Shown: positions 42,426 to 53,999, numbered from the stretch's first letter. The stretch is DNA of 64,000 nt from Beta vulgaris subsp. vulgaris (GCF_026745355.1 NC_079203.1:39776492-39840491), one strand, 5' to 3'. A program made the numbers and translations. The notes: a model not told the origin generated them from the sequence alone.

Positions 42426-42658
42426 AGAATGTTATGGGTAAAGGTGTAAAAATCGCATAAAAGTTTGAGCTTATTTGAAGTTGATCATAAGGGTAAACGA
42501 GCAACAATTGAAATTTTTTCACAGGACTTCTTCCTTTCGCTGTTTCTATATTTGTTTACATTTTTATCTTCAATTTGATTGCATCAATTTTACTAGACAA
42601 CCCGTCCATCTTATGGTCTATGAGAATATGACAACACAACATCATTACAAGACCTACC

Positions 42659-42820
<162 letters not shown>

Positions 42821-43048
42821 AATAAGGGCAAAAAAATAATATCCTATAGGTATCTGTTATTTCAAGATTGTTGAAAAGGGCAAAAGTCTTTTTAAAAAAG
42901 AAGCTTTAATGTAATTGCCATATTTTTTCTCTTAAAAGAAAATTGCTGGATTTTTTTAGTGAAAGTAACTGCCAGATTTTTGAAAATAAAAGAAACATGT
43001 ACAATATCACTGCGATGTCACGCATGCATCGCGTGCAAATAATACTAG
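42821..43048 (+). mobile_element. Helitron 3' end (5' end not located)
   Basis: The + strand ends with the hairpin CACGC-atgcatc-GCGTG followed by aaataata and CTAG at 43045-43048, then T. The 3' terminus is the same type as at 41868 and 43650. No matching TC...ATATAAGCC start is seen upstream before the (TA)n tract, so the left limit given is only a guess. Confidence 0.55.
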
Positions 43049-43650
43049 TATATATATAAGCCAAGGAGGGGCTATAGTGTCCTCCTATGAAAAAACCTAA
43101 ATATCCCTAATTTAAAACGTAAAAAAACTATTTAAAATTTCGCATTTATTTCTTGATTTACAATTATGCATAATAAGTAAAGTTGTAAACAGAAGACTAA
43201 CATAAAAAAGTTTGAGATTGCCACTAAAAGATTAATTACGATGAGGAAACTAACATAACAAATAAATTTTCCAACAATCGCGAAATCAAAATACAAAGTT
43301 TTGTAAAGCAAAAAATACAAAGTTTTCTTTTACCTAATAACAATTCCAAAGAACATAAATAAAAAAAATCACAAAATTACCGAGACAAAAAGAGTATGAC
43401 TCTTTTTTTTCATAATTGTCGTGGTCAAGATGTTGTTCAAGTGAAACAGTTAAACATGATGAGAAAAAGTAAGCATAGACCAACTTCTCTTATCTTGATC
43501 TTCAATCCTATGTTTTGTAAAAGTAAATTATAAGTATGAAGTACATGCTTATTTTTTGCATTAATATTATTATTTTTACGATTTCGAATATTAGTACTAA
43601 TACTAAATTACTAATATGTTGTCGCATGCATCGCGTGCATACGAGAATAG
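43049..43650 (+). mobile_element. Helitron (non-autonomous, + strand)
   Basis: The 5' part atatataagccaaggagggg and tagtgtcctcc correspond to the start of the Helitron in the Copia LTR. The 3' end has the hairpin GCATGC-atc-GCGTGC, then atacgaga and ATAG, a one-base variant of CTAG. The canonical TC start is not present at the junction, which directly abuts the preceding Helitron terminus. About 600 bp; no coding capacity. Confidence 0.7.
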
Positions 43651-43710
43651 TATATATAGAGGTAGAATCCACTGAAAACTAGCCTTAAGCTGAAAACTGA
43701 AAATCAGCTT

Positions 43711-43927
43711 TATTGCTCATTTTATGTTTTTTGCTCATTTACTGTTTTTGCTCATTTTAAGAAACTTTTGCTCATTTCAGCAAACTTTCGCTCATTTTAC
43801 GAAGTTATTTCTCATTTTACAAACTTTTGTTCATTTTTTGTTTTTTTGCTCATTTTTTGTTTTTGCTTATTTAAGAATTTTTTTGCTCATTATATGTTTT
43901 TTGCTCATTTTATATTCTTGCTCATTT
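43711..43927. repeat. Irregular array of TTTTGCTCATTTTA motifs
   Basis: About twelve copies of a 14-22 base motif with the core gctcattt, separated by variable endings (atg, actg, aag, cag, acg). The spacing is too irregular for a simple minisatellite. The open frame across it is a by-product. Confidence 0.75.
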
Positions 43928-44279
43928 GCCAGCCTTTTTATTAAACATGTTTTTAAAGATTTATTTTATCCCTTGAAATCCAAAAATTTACTATTACAGA
44001 TTAAAAAATCTCACTTCAATAATTTATTTATGAAAATATTTATTAAAAATAATAAATAAACAATTGGGCTTTTAGACTTAAAATATTAAAAATGGACTTA
44101 AAATATTTTTATGGACTCAAAATACCATTAATTATCATGAATAACTAATTGAGCTTTAAAATAAGATTTCGAACTGCATTTTAAGTTTATTTTGGATTGG
44201 CTCTTCGCCCTGTTATTCCGTTGGGTCGCACCCACTATAACTACAATACGTTTCATTATTAGACCCTTAAATGAGGAGA
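43928..44279. other. AT-rich spacer
   Basis: No feature recognised between the motif array and the LINE fragment. Confidence 0.4.
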
Positions 44280-47200
44280 CATGATTATGTATCTACACTA
44301 CCCGAAAGAAATGCTTAACTATTGTTGATATTCTCAATCAGTACGAAGCGACATCCGGCCAAAAAATTAACCATGAAAAGTCGAAGGTATCTTTTAGTAG
44401 AGGTGTTGATTCTGTGCGAATAGTAGAGTTTATTGATATTCTTCATATGCGACAAGTGGATAAGCACGCGAAATATTAGGGGATACTGTCACTAGCAGGG
44501 AGATCGAGAGTGTAGTTTTTCGGGAGCTATTGGATAGAGTGTGGAAGAAGTTACATGGGTGGAAAGAAAAGCTCTTATCTTGAGCAGGCAAGGAAATTCT
44601 TCTGAAGGCTGTTGTTCAAGCCTTCCCTACCTATTTTATGGGCCTGTACAAAATCTCGAGCTTTGTGATTCAACAAATCCATTCATGCATGACGCGGTTT
44701 TGTAGGGGCAGAAAGGTTCGAAAAATAAGATGCATCCTTGTGTGCGGGAATAAGATTCAAAGACCTATCGGTCTTCAATTATGCAATTCTAGGTCACTAG
44801 TTTTGGAGACTAGCTAGTGCAGGGTAGGACAACGTTATGTAAGTTCTCAAGCAAAAATACTTTTCCAATTGTGATGCGATGGAATTGAAGCTCGTTTAGG
44901 ATACTCCAATAATTATTCATGGAGAAGCGTCTGGAGCTCAAAACCATTACTTAAGGAAGGCCTGTATTGGCGTATTAGGAACGGGGAAAGCGTGGATATT
45001 TGGGATGATATGTGGTTGGGACTTGGGAGATGAGGAAGGAAGGCAAGTAACTAGTGCACAAGTGGAGGAGCTCTCAAAGGTGAGTCACTTAGTTGATTAT
45101 GAGAAGATGGAGTGTGACGTTGATGTTATCTATAATAATTTTATTGAGAGAGATCAAAGATGCATACATGCAGTTCCATTAAGCTCTCGCAGCCCCAAGG
45201 ATAATTTGATTTGCGAAGGACATAACTTATTTTGTAAAAACAACAAATATGATTAGAAAGAAATGCAACTTAATTGGATGGTTTTCACCAAGCTTGGGTG
45301 GCAATTTGGGGATTTGAAGTATCACCAAAAACAAGGTACTTCCTGTGTAGGATTTGTACTAATACACTTCCTGTGAGAAGTTTTCTGAAGTATAGGCGTA
45401 TATTTGATGATAACAGATTCTGCCGTTGTGAAGTGGTGAGGATTTAGTAGCCCACGCTTTGTTGTTATGCCCCATGTTCATGGTTTGTGGGATGAGAAAA
45501 GATGAAGTGTTATGGTGCAACAACTCACAGAGTCTTCGATGTGTGATGTCGTTGAGAAGTGGAGTAAACTCGACTTAAAGATGCTTCAAACCGGGTGCTT
45601 TTAGCATGGTGATCGTAGTTCCTTGTGTTTGAGGGGAAGAAGATCCATGTGGCCTTGTTGGTTCAAGGAATGCACCAAAATGTGAATGATTTTGGGAACT
45701 ATGTTAGGAAGATATACGATGTTGTAGGTTTTTTGAATCTGCCAGCTCTTGGGTTTGGTGTGCACCCCTTGAGAGTGTGATAAAAATAAATGCAGATGCA
45801 TCTGTTGGGAATGACGGGTGGGTTAGGCTAGGTGTGGTGGCGAGGGACAAAACAGGTCGTGTGATGTTTGCTGCAATGAGAAGAATCTGAGCTTATTGGT
45901 CGCCCAAAATCGTTGAAGGTAAAGCTATTGCAATGGCAACTAGTTTGGGGAAATGATATGTCTTCGGTCATGTTATAGTAAAGTCAAATTGTCAAGTGGT
46001 GATCTCCCGACCTGCAAAAACGATTTGCTATTTTTCGGACTTGGATAACATTTTATAAGATATTATGTTGCTTAACTCTTCTTTCACCACATACCCATGA
46101 CAAATCACGAAATTCACTATACATCCTCAATGTTTCCAATATTCAACCTATACCACCGAGTTTCTGAAAACATTCACCAGATGACCTTTTTCTAACGAAC
46201 GTTAAGTTGATGTTTGTTTTATTTACAGTTTTTCCATTATTAACTCCTAACCCTAACTCCTAATCCCCTAAACCCTAATCCTAACCCTAACCCACCCTCC
46301 CATTCTCCTCCCAATCTACTCCACCCCAATCCAACCCTCATCCCTCCCCTCCACCCTAGCCTAGCCCCCCTCCATCACCTCAACTCCCAACCCCCTCCCC
46401 TCTACGGCAGCCCCCACCCCCTCCCCCTACCAACCAACCCCAGCCCTTCCTCTATGTTTTTTCTCTTCCCGACACCCTCTCCTCTCTCAACCTGCAGTGG
46501 CGCCTTGTCGGCGTTTCTCTCTCTCACACACATTGACGTTTTCCTCCCCGTCATTTTGTTGTTGTTGTTTGGTAGTGCGAACGCTAAAGGGAGATAGAGA
46601 GAAAAATGCCACAAGGGGCAGCGCAGGTGTGAGAGGTTGTTGTTTGTTTCCCCGCTGTTGTTGTTTTGGTGGTGTGAACGCCAAGGCGACAGTGCAAGTG
46701 TGAGAGAGGAGAAGGTGTCGGGGAAAGAGAAATCGAAGGGGAGGATGGGGGCTGGGCTGGCAGGGGGAGAGGGAAGGGGGGCTGCGACAGAGGGGGGGAG
46801 GAAGGGGTTGGGCTGGCGGGGGAAGGGGAAGGAGGTTGGGACGTTGGAGGGGTGGGTGGGGTAGGTGGTGGGATGGCAGGGGAAGGGGAGGGGCTGTGAT
46901 AGAGGGGGGAGGAGGGGTTGGGCTGGTGAGGGAAGGGGAAGGATGTTGGGACGGTGGAGGGGGTGGGGTGGGGTGGGGGGATTGGTAGGGGAGGGTGGGT
47001 TAGGGTTAGAATTAGGGTTAGCGTTAGGCATCAGGGGATTAAGAGTTAGGGTTAGGAGTTAATAATGACAAGATTGTAAATAAAGTAAATGTCAGCTTAA
47101 CGTCCGTTTGAAAAAGGGCATCTGGTGATCGTATTAGAAAACTCAGAGGTATATGGTGAATATCTAAAACATTGAGGGTATATTGTGAATTTCGTGATTT

Positions 47201-47422
47201 GTCGGGAGTAATTGGTGAAATAGCCGTTAATTTTATTATATATATGTTTTCTCATGTAAAACGAGATGGGAACTTAGTAGCTCATAATCTTGTGAGATTT
47301 ATTCCTTTTGGGAGTGAACAATGTTGGGAGAATCACTATCCAAAGGAAGTGGCCCCCTATGTTTTGGTAGATACGTTATCCATTGATTAATGAAACTTGT
47401 TATTTTGATTTGAAAAAAAAAA
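44280..47422 (+). mobile_element. 5'-truncated LINE, split by a long-TIR element
   Basis: A + strand L1-type remnant. It starts inside the RT thumb region (ILNQYEATSGQKINHEKSKV, about 44328-44385) and continues through KLHGWKEKLLS (44560) and KEILLKAVVQAFPTYFMGLY (44590-44650). A degenerate zf-RVT follows (ICTNTLPVRSFLKYRRIFDD near 45355-45415), then an RNase H domain (INADASVGNDGWVRLGVVARD near 45785-45850). The RNase H is broken at about 46076 and resumes at 47226 (FSHVKRDGNLVAHNLVRF near 47250). A run of ten A at 47413-47422 is the tail. Many stops; dead. Confidence 0.85.
46077..47225. mobile_element. Long-TIR element with telomere-like, strand-asymmetric core (copy 1)
   Basis: The arms pair over at least 190 bases: 46077-46270 against the reverse complement of about 47035-47225 (tttcacca, acaaatcacgaaattcac, aatgttt, taacg-acgttaag, ttatttacag, ttattaactcctaaccctaa). 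The core is C-rich on the left and G-rich on the right, with ccctaa-type repeats at 46250-46300 mirrored by ttaggg at 46990-47060. A tighter inner stem flanks about 46470-46500 and 46705-46735. It interrupts a LINE RNase H domain. A related copy is at 52889. The proline-rich open frames in the core are not supported as genes. Confidence 0.8.
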
Positions 47423-47495
47423 GTATAATTCAAAGAAATAAAAACTCAAGTAACATCATAATTAAAATGAGCACCTCAAAAGGAGGAAATATAAT

Positions 47496-47713
47496 TCTAT
47501 AATTTAAAGTTTTTAAACTTGTAGAATTAAATAGTTATGATATACTAGTGTTTCTTATAATCATTACGAGGGAGTAAAATGAAATTATATGTATATTCAA
47601 TTTCTATAATTTGAAGTTTTTAAACATGTACAATTAAATAGTTATGATATACTAGTGTTCCTTATAATCATTACTTAGGAGTAAAATGAAATTAATTATA
47701 TGTATATTCAATA
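47496..47713. repeat. Tandem duplication, 107-bp unit, two copies
   Basis: Unit 1 (47496-47602) and unit 2 (from 47603) share tctataattt-aagtttttaaac, aattaaatagttatgatata, ctagtgtt-cttataatcatta and agtaaaatgaaatta with only a few changes. Noncoding. Confidence 0.85.
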
Positions 47714-47799
47714 TTTTAAGTTATAAAACATAATTATTGTATTATACCTGGAAAAAAGTTATTTAAAATTACATTAGGGAAAAAAACCTCATATGATCC

Positions 47800-49240
47800 G
47801 GTTTTTTATCAGATGTGATGGGTCGAAGCAGCAGTTAGGAGGTGTAAATTGGTCTGGTTCTTAACCGGGTCATTTAGGAATTAACTGATCCAGTCATGGC
47901 ACAAAATCAATTTTGTACCGTGACCGGACCAGTTAATCAGATATGGTAAAGAAAAAAATAGAGCGAGCTTCATCAAGTTCACACCAAATTCAGTTAATGA
48001 ACTGGTCGATGGAGAAAAAAACAAGAAATTCAGATAATGGCCTAAATTCAGAACCAAATTCCAACAGAAAATTCCAAACGAAATAATACACAAGATTCAG
48101 AATGGAAAAAAACAAAAAATTATAAGCCAAATAATAAACGAAATTCGAGAAGAATGAATTCACAGGCAAAATTACATCACAATCTTCAGGATCTCAAGAT
48201 AAAAGAAGAACTCTGGATCTAATTACGAATTTGAAATGAACAAATTACAAAAATTACAATATAAATTACAAAACAAAAGAAACCTATATCTAATTACAAA
48301 TATGAAATGAAAAGAAATAAATACGAAAAATTACAATAACTTCGCGGAACGCGACAAAGATGGATTGAATTGAACTAGCCCACTTATTTGGATGAAGCAG
48401 CGTTGATGAACGACGAGTGGAGTTCTTCGAGGAACGCGATGAAAATGATGGTTAAGTGAACTTCAATGAACGTGACGAAGACGGTGGTTGAGCGGATTTC
48501 AACAAAAAGGGTGGTTAATGGAAAAATGGAAAAGGTTTCATCTCGCAATTTTTTTTTTTGTTTAAGGTTATAAGTTGCAAAAAAAATTTAAAAGGTTGTT
48601 TTTCGCAAACAAATGACTACAAAGGTTGTTTCTGACAAAAAAACTCTTTTTTAATTTTTATATAAAGATCATTTAATGATTGCAAGAATAAAAGAAAACT
48701 TTAGTTATCATAATGTTATGATTTTGTGGGCCCCACACATTGGAGAGCCATCTCTCATTTAACCCAAATGGTATCTCCTCTAAGAGACACTTTGCAAAGT
48801 ATCTCCATGAAGATACACCCAAGACACACTCAAGAGCCCCAGTGGTGGTAATAGGTAACTAATTACAATTTCTCTCTACTTGGGGAGCTAGTTGGAGATC
48901 AACCACGGTTTACATACTCTTAGTGTTTGAGAGAAGAGAGGGTAAAGGGGGTTTGAATAGGGTTTAAATAAGGAGGAAGGAATGGGGGCTTTGTAATGTT
49001 GGGTCATCTTTCAATTTTGGTTTGATTCAAGTTTACGGGATTAGTGTTATACCATGAATTAACTGATCTAGGCTCTTAAACTGGGACAATTGACAAAAGG
49101 GCCAGTTCTTTTTTGTCAATTGATCTGGTTTACAATCCAACTGGATCAATTAATATACGCATTGTTTTTAACATTGACGAAACTGATCCAGTTTGGGATC
49201 CCATTGGACTAGTTTCACTGTGTCATATAAGCTTTTTTTT
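47800..49240. other. Unclassified repetitive region, possible foldback
   Basis: The ends share motifs in inverted order: 'gaattaactgatccagt' and 'ggtctggttctt' near 47830-47910, and 'ccaactggatcaattaat' and 'aactgatccagtttgggatcc' near 49130-49200. This suggests a decayed element of about 1.4 kb with long inverted ends. The middle is AT-rich and A-rich with no domain recognised. Confidence 0.35.
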
Positions 49241-50100
49241 CACTAGCGTTACTAGCATAAAGATTAAAGATGTGAAGTAATAAATAGAGTTGAGTGGAAT
49301 AAAATTCATCCAAAAATACAAAAACAGAGAATGATTGTCAAATGCCAAGTTCCATATTTTCGAACTTAGCCTAATTCGAATAAAGGATTGCTCATTTCCT
49401 CTAGTTATTTTAGGTAGGCTACTGTAGTAGAGAACAACAATTGCCTCTTAGTTAGAATTAGATTAGAGATTAGATAATTCAAATGCAACCACAATAACAG
49501 TTATTTTGTTAGGCGTGCCAAAGTTAAAACATTACCGCGACGCCCCGTCGGTGGCAGGGGTAAAGCTAACAAGTGGCGACTATGATCGACGACAACATGT
49601 TTATACTCCCATATCTAGCCACGATTTAAAGAGAACTTAACTCTTTGTCAAACGCCCAATTCCAATTTCTTGTGACATAGTATGTAATTTAATGTCTACA
49701 ATTTTTAATGGGGATTTGATATTAAATGTTAATTAAGAATTGGCTCCATATAATTTGTTAAAATTCATTTCTTTTAGAGTTCGAAGAAGATGAGAAATGA
49801 TTGAATTATCTTTTATTATGTTGCCTTTACATAAGACAATTGAAGAAATTTGTGATTTAATTGCTTTCCCGTTGTCATTAAATTTATATTGGAACTTTGG
49901 AATTGGAGGAATTAACGCAAAACAATTATGGAAGTTTAGCTATCAAAATGTTGCATTGAACTATTAAAGAACTAAACAGACTCACACATTGGGCAGTGAA
50001 TAATAATTTTCTGTGTGGTTTTTTTTCACTTTCCAGCCTTCGGCACTAGGCGTTTGCACCCTTTTGCCTAGGCTCAAGGCTAAGCCTGATTGCTTTCATC
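49241..50100. other. Spacer without recognised features
   Basis: AT-rich. A short GC-rich patch at about 49530-49600 does not match anything I can name. Confidence 0.4.
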
Positions 50101-50560
50101 ATGTTATTCTCATTCCACCACCTCCTCTTAGTATTTTCAACCAACCCTCACAGTCAATAATATTAGGAAGTTGATCCCCTTAGTTCTTAATATGGAGAAA
50201 GTTCAATATTCGAATTGGGTGGAAGTGTTTCAAAATCATATATGTGCTTACAATGTGTTTGATTACATCGATCCCAAAATACTTTGTCCTCCCGACATCT
50301 CAGATTCTTTGTGGCAATTGTCAAACAATGGATCTATGACACTATTTCAACATATCAACTTATTCAGACAATTATTTCGAGAAAAACTAATGCTTAAGAA
50401 ATTTGGGATTGAGTCCCAGATATTTTTCATGACAACAAACATACCAGGGTGGTTTATCTTAAAAACATGTCAACACTATTCCTATGAGCAATTTTACCGA
50501 GGTGACTTATTATTGTCAACGTTGATCAACCCATATCGAATTCCAAGCTAGCCTTTGTCT
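50101..50560 (+). pseudogene. Copia gag fragment
   Basis: The frame at 50171-50551 contains IPLVLNMEKVQYSNWVEVFQ, CAYNVFDYIDPK and PPDISDSLW. This lines up closely with the gag N-terminus of the Copia element at 41125-40880 (IPLILNCGKVQYSNWIELF... DISDALW), but on the opposite strand. The later part is frame-shifted and degenerate. No LTR or pol is found around it. It is a truncated relative of the first Copia element. Confidence 0.78.
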
Positions 50561-52887
50561 TGTTGCAAAAGGAAAAAAAAACCTATCAAGTTGAAAAAAA
50601 TTGAGTTTATGGAATATAAGGGAAAAAATGATGTAGAAGCGTGACATTTATATTGTGTGATGTATTGCACTGCTGTTGTCCATCGATATGCGATTTTAAC
50701 CCAATACATAAAACCTAAAAAATAAAAAGTGAAAAAGTTGACAATTTACAAACTCAAGAGAGAGAAAGTTGTTATGCCTATTTTTTAGTGTGGCATTATC
50801 TTCTTTGACGATTGACAATTGATAATTGACAATTAAATACCTATTGCTATTCTACACATCTGTTAAGTGTGTTGGTATGTCCGGTGAAGTTAGGCAATGA
50901 GGCCTGTTGACCGCTTTGTGAGCATATATTATTATGACACACTAACATTGAGTAATAGTAAAATAATCTTCTTTAATTTTGAATAATCTTTCCTTCTTTT
51001 CTCCAAAATGACTTACGCTATTATTTTAAAAGAAAAATTATGAATTGTGTTGAAACATGTGAAAAGTTTATTATTCGATAGGAATTTAAGATTGTTTCCT
51101 AAATGATAGCATTTACCATAACAATATTATATTAATGAATCTTTTGTAATATATATACTTTGGCATGAATGAGAATGATCCCCCAAGCTCCTAGCTAATC
51201 TCACATTTCACAAGTTGCTTGTTATGTTGGATGTTACTTTCAAATTGTAAAGTAATGTAATTATATAAAATCAACGGTACAATTTTGTAAATTAATAAAA
51301 TAATATAAATTGTATGATTTTAACTTTATATATCATCTTCTTGTTATTAGATTACAAGAAATGGTTTATAAAACTATGATATAATAAAAAACTTAAGCAT
51401 AAATTTCAGCAATAAGTGGACAATGCACCCATGTGCACAAGGAGCTTTCATGCGGGTGCAACACTGTGCACCTGGATCAAAACGACATGAGGCAAGACCA
51501 AAACAAAGGAAACTATTAATTCAAAAAAAATATTGAAACATGACTTAAATATCCAATGTACACACTGGAATTTAAGAGGCTTACAGCTAAGAGCTAACTT
51601 CTTCCCACTAAAATGGAAATAAGTTTTTTTCTTTTTCCGAAATAAGATATTATAAGTTAACTTTACCACCTACTTTAACCTCAATTATTTGTATGTCACA
51701 TATGGTATTTTGTCTCTCTAAAATATCTGAACATATGAAGCAAAAAACCTAATTTTTTGTTGTCCATCAATAGATTCTACTTGTAAGTAAAAAGAAAATA
51801 AGCTGATAATAAAAAAAACAGAGAAAAAGAGCATTCATTAAAAGAACATCTTTGCTTTATATATAGGTGAAAAAAGAAAACAAGACTTAAAAAAGAAACT
51901 TGTATATAATTGCAAGATTTGCAACTAGTGAGATTTGTAGGGGATTTGTACGCGTACATTGTTTTTATTTTATTGAAAAAAGTAGTATACGATTTCAAAA
52001 CCTACAAAAACCAAAAAGACGTAGTTTAATAACATACGAAGAGCTACATGTGTTACGAGCTCTTAAGATTCAAGCTTCTTCTTCTTCCTCCAATATGTTC
52101 TTGGAGAGAATTGTGTTAACGATGCCTTGACTCCTCGCTCCGAACCTGAAGCTAAGGAAACCAACCCTGAAGGTTTGGATGGTGGTTTTCTCTCTGAAAC
52201 TTAAGTTAGTTTAGGTAAGAAATCAAGTTTACTAATAGATAGACGATTAAGAATGATTTACCTTTTACCTGATTTTGATGAGACTATTTATAATGTTTAG
52301 AATATGAAAGCTGTTAGTTGATGTCACCTTTCACATGCATGTGATTTTTAGGATTTGACTTGATTATCCCTTCATTCCAAATAAGGGCTAAAAATATCAT
52401 GAGGAATAATCCATTTCAAAAAAGTCATTTTTTCCTCCATGTTTAAGGACACGTGGAGGCCTCTGATTGGTCTACGTATACTCTTATCAGCCCTTTATTT
52501 TTAGGTTACTAACACACAAACCTGGGTGCATCTAAATATTTGTTAAATTTCAAAAAGAAGAGAACAAATCAAAGTAACATTACCAGTTTATGGGAGATTA
52601 ATTAATTACTCAATGATGGTTTGGTTTCTTATTTAGAGAAATATTTGGTTTTGAAAGTAAGCATCAATGATCTTGTAGATCAATTCCAAAATAAGAGAAC
52701 TCGATGAAAACAATTGTAAAACTTTATTTCGAATAATTCTCATGATATTGTGATCCAAATAACGACAATTTATACATAATTTTACGTACTTTTAACATTA
52801 TTTAGATTCTCATATACTATTGGGTGGATTATTTCATGTCCTTACCATTAAAATTATATGTCGATTACGGGAGTATAATTGAAAATA
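50561..52887. other. Spacer, mostly AT-rich
   Basis: No gene is supported. Around 51425-51480 there is an inverted-looking cluster of gtgcac/gcaccc motifs; a short open stretch at 52067-52204 (46 codons) is unrecognised. Otherwise featureless. Confidence 0.45.
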
Positions 52888-52888
52888 C

Positions 52889-53580
52889 GGTTTTTTCACC
52901 AAATACCCCCAACAAATCACGAAATTCACCATATACCCTCAATGTTTCAGATATTCAACATATACCCCTGTGTTTTCAAAATTGTGCACCATCTGCTCTT
53001 TTCCTAACATCCGTTAACTCATCGTTGCCTTTATTTACAAGTTTGCCATTATTAACCCCTTACCCCTTATCCCTTATCCCTAACCCCGTAACCCTTACCC
53101 TAATCCTAACTCTAACCCACCACCTTCCCCCTGCTAGCCACACCACATGCCTCCCCCACCCGTACCCCACTCCCGTAGGCCGCAACCCACCCCTCGTAGT
53201 CCCCTACGTCTAACCCAGCAGCCCACCCCCTCCCCCTCGATTTCCCCATCCACCAAATCCCCCCCCCCACCCCCCCCCCCCGATTCTTTAGTCGTCGCCG
53301 TTGTGGCTTACAAGGGGAGGGGGAGGGGGCGGGGTTGGTGGAGGGAAGGGGGAGGGGGTGGGTTAGAGCTTTGATTTTAGGGTTATTTTTTAGATTAGAT
53401 TTTAGAGTTAGGGGTTTATAATGGCAATATCGTAAATAAAGTTAACGGCAACTTAATGTCCATTAGAGAAAGGGTAGATGGTGCACAATTTCGAAAACTC
53501 AGGGGTTATGATAAAGATATGAAACATTGATGGTATATGGTGAATTTCGTGATTTTTCCGGGATATTTGGTGAAAAAACC
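52889..53580. mobile_element. Long-TIR element with telomere-like core (copy 2)
   Basis: The ends ggttttttcaccaaatacc / ...ggatatttggtgaaaaaacc are near-perfect inverted repeats, and pairing continues over about 180 bases per side. The core holds C-rich then G-rich tracts (53040-53380), including cttatcccttatccctaa. Flanks attgaaaata (52878-52887) and attgcaaata (53581-53590) match at nine of ten bases, which suits the 9-bp target duplication of Mutator-like elements. The arms are clearly related to copy 1 at 46077. About 690 bp, non-coding. Confidence 0.82.
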
Positions 53581-53805
53581 ATTGCAAATAGAATTTGTTT
53601 TTCCAATTCGGATTAAACCCATATGTAAAGATAATAAAAGTAGAAAAAAAAACCATGTAAGAGATGCCCATAACGTAGCTTTAGAATACGGAAAGGGAGG
53701 GGGATGATTTCTTGTATATGTATAAAATAGGAAGAACTTTAACCTTGTAATTATCTATGTCTTGTTTTCACTCAATGTCAAAAAAGAAAAATTCAGATTA
53801 AACCA

Positions 53806-53924
53806 TTATTTTTTTTATTAGGAAAGATAATTGGTCCGAATACCAAGAATTCAAATCCTAAACAATGCCTTAAAATTTGGAATGGTACTCCACCGAGCTA
53901 CCACCTGTCCACCTCTACCTCTCG
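53806..53924 (-). mobile_element. tRNA-derived SINE with 10-bp target-site duplication
   Basis: On the minus strand the 119-bp unit starts with cgagaggtagaggtgg and has an A-box-like ggtggtagctcggtgg and a B-box-like ggatttgaatt. It ends in an A-rich tail, seen as the T-run at 53808-53817. The direct repeat gattaaacca occurs at 53796-53805 and 53925-53934, exactly at both ends. It lies about 90 bases before the HBS1 leader exon. Confidence 0.82.
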
Positions 53925-53999
53925 GATTAAACCACGGTAATTCCCTATAGTTATAAAATGGGTACTTTAATACATAAAAAGAAAAAAAAATACTTGTAG

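Noticed and set aside
46402..47031. Long proline-rich open frame on the minus strand and matching glycine/arginine-rich frames on the + strand
   Set aside because: They lie in the C-rich/G-rich core of an inverted-repeat element. Composition alone removes stop codons, and no domain or conserved neighbour supports a gene.
46250..47060. Interstitial telomere
   Set aside because: The ccctaa-type repeats are irregular, short and present in mirror orientation inside an inverted-repeat transposon, so a fused telomere is not needed.
52067..52204. 46-codon frame (VLGENCVNDALTPRSEPEAK...) possibly a small peptide gene
   Set aside because: No ATG in frame, no recognised family, and no signal peptide; the composition is protein-like but unsupported.
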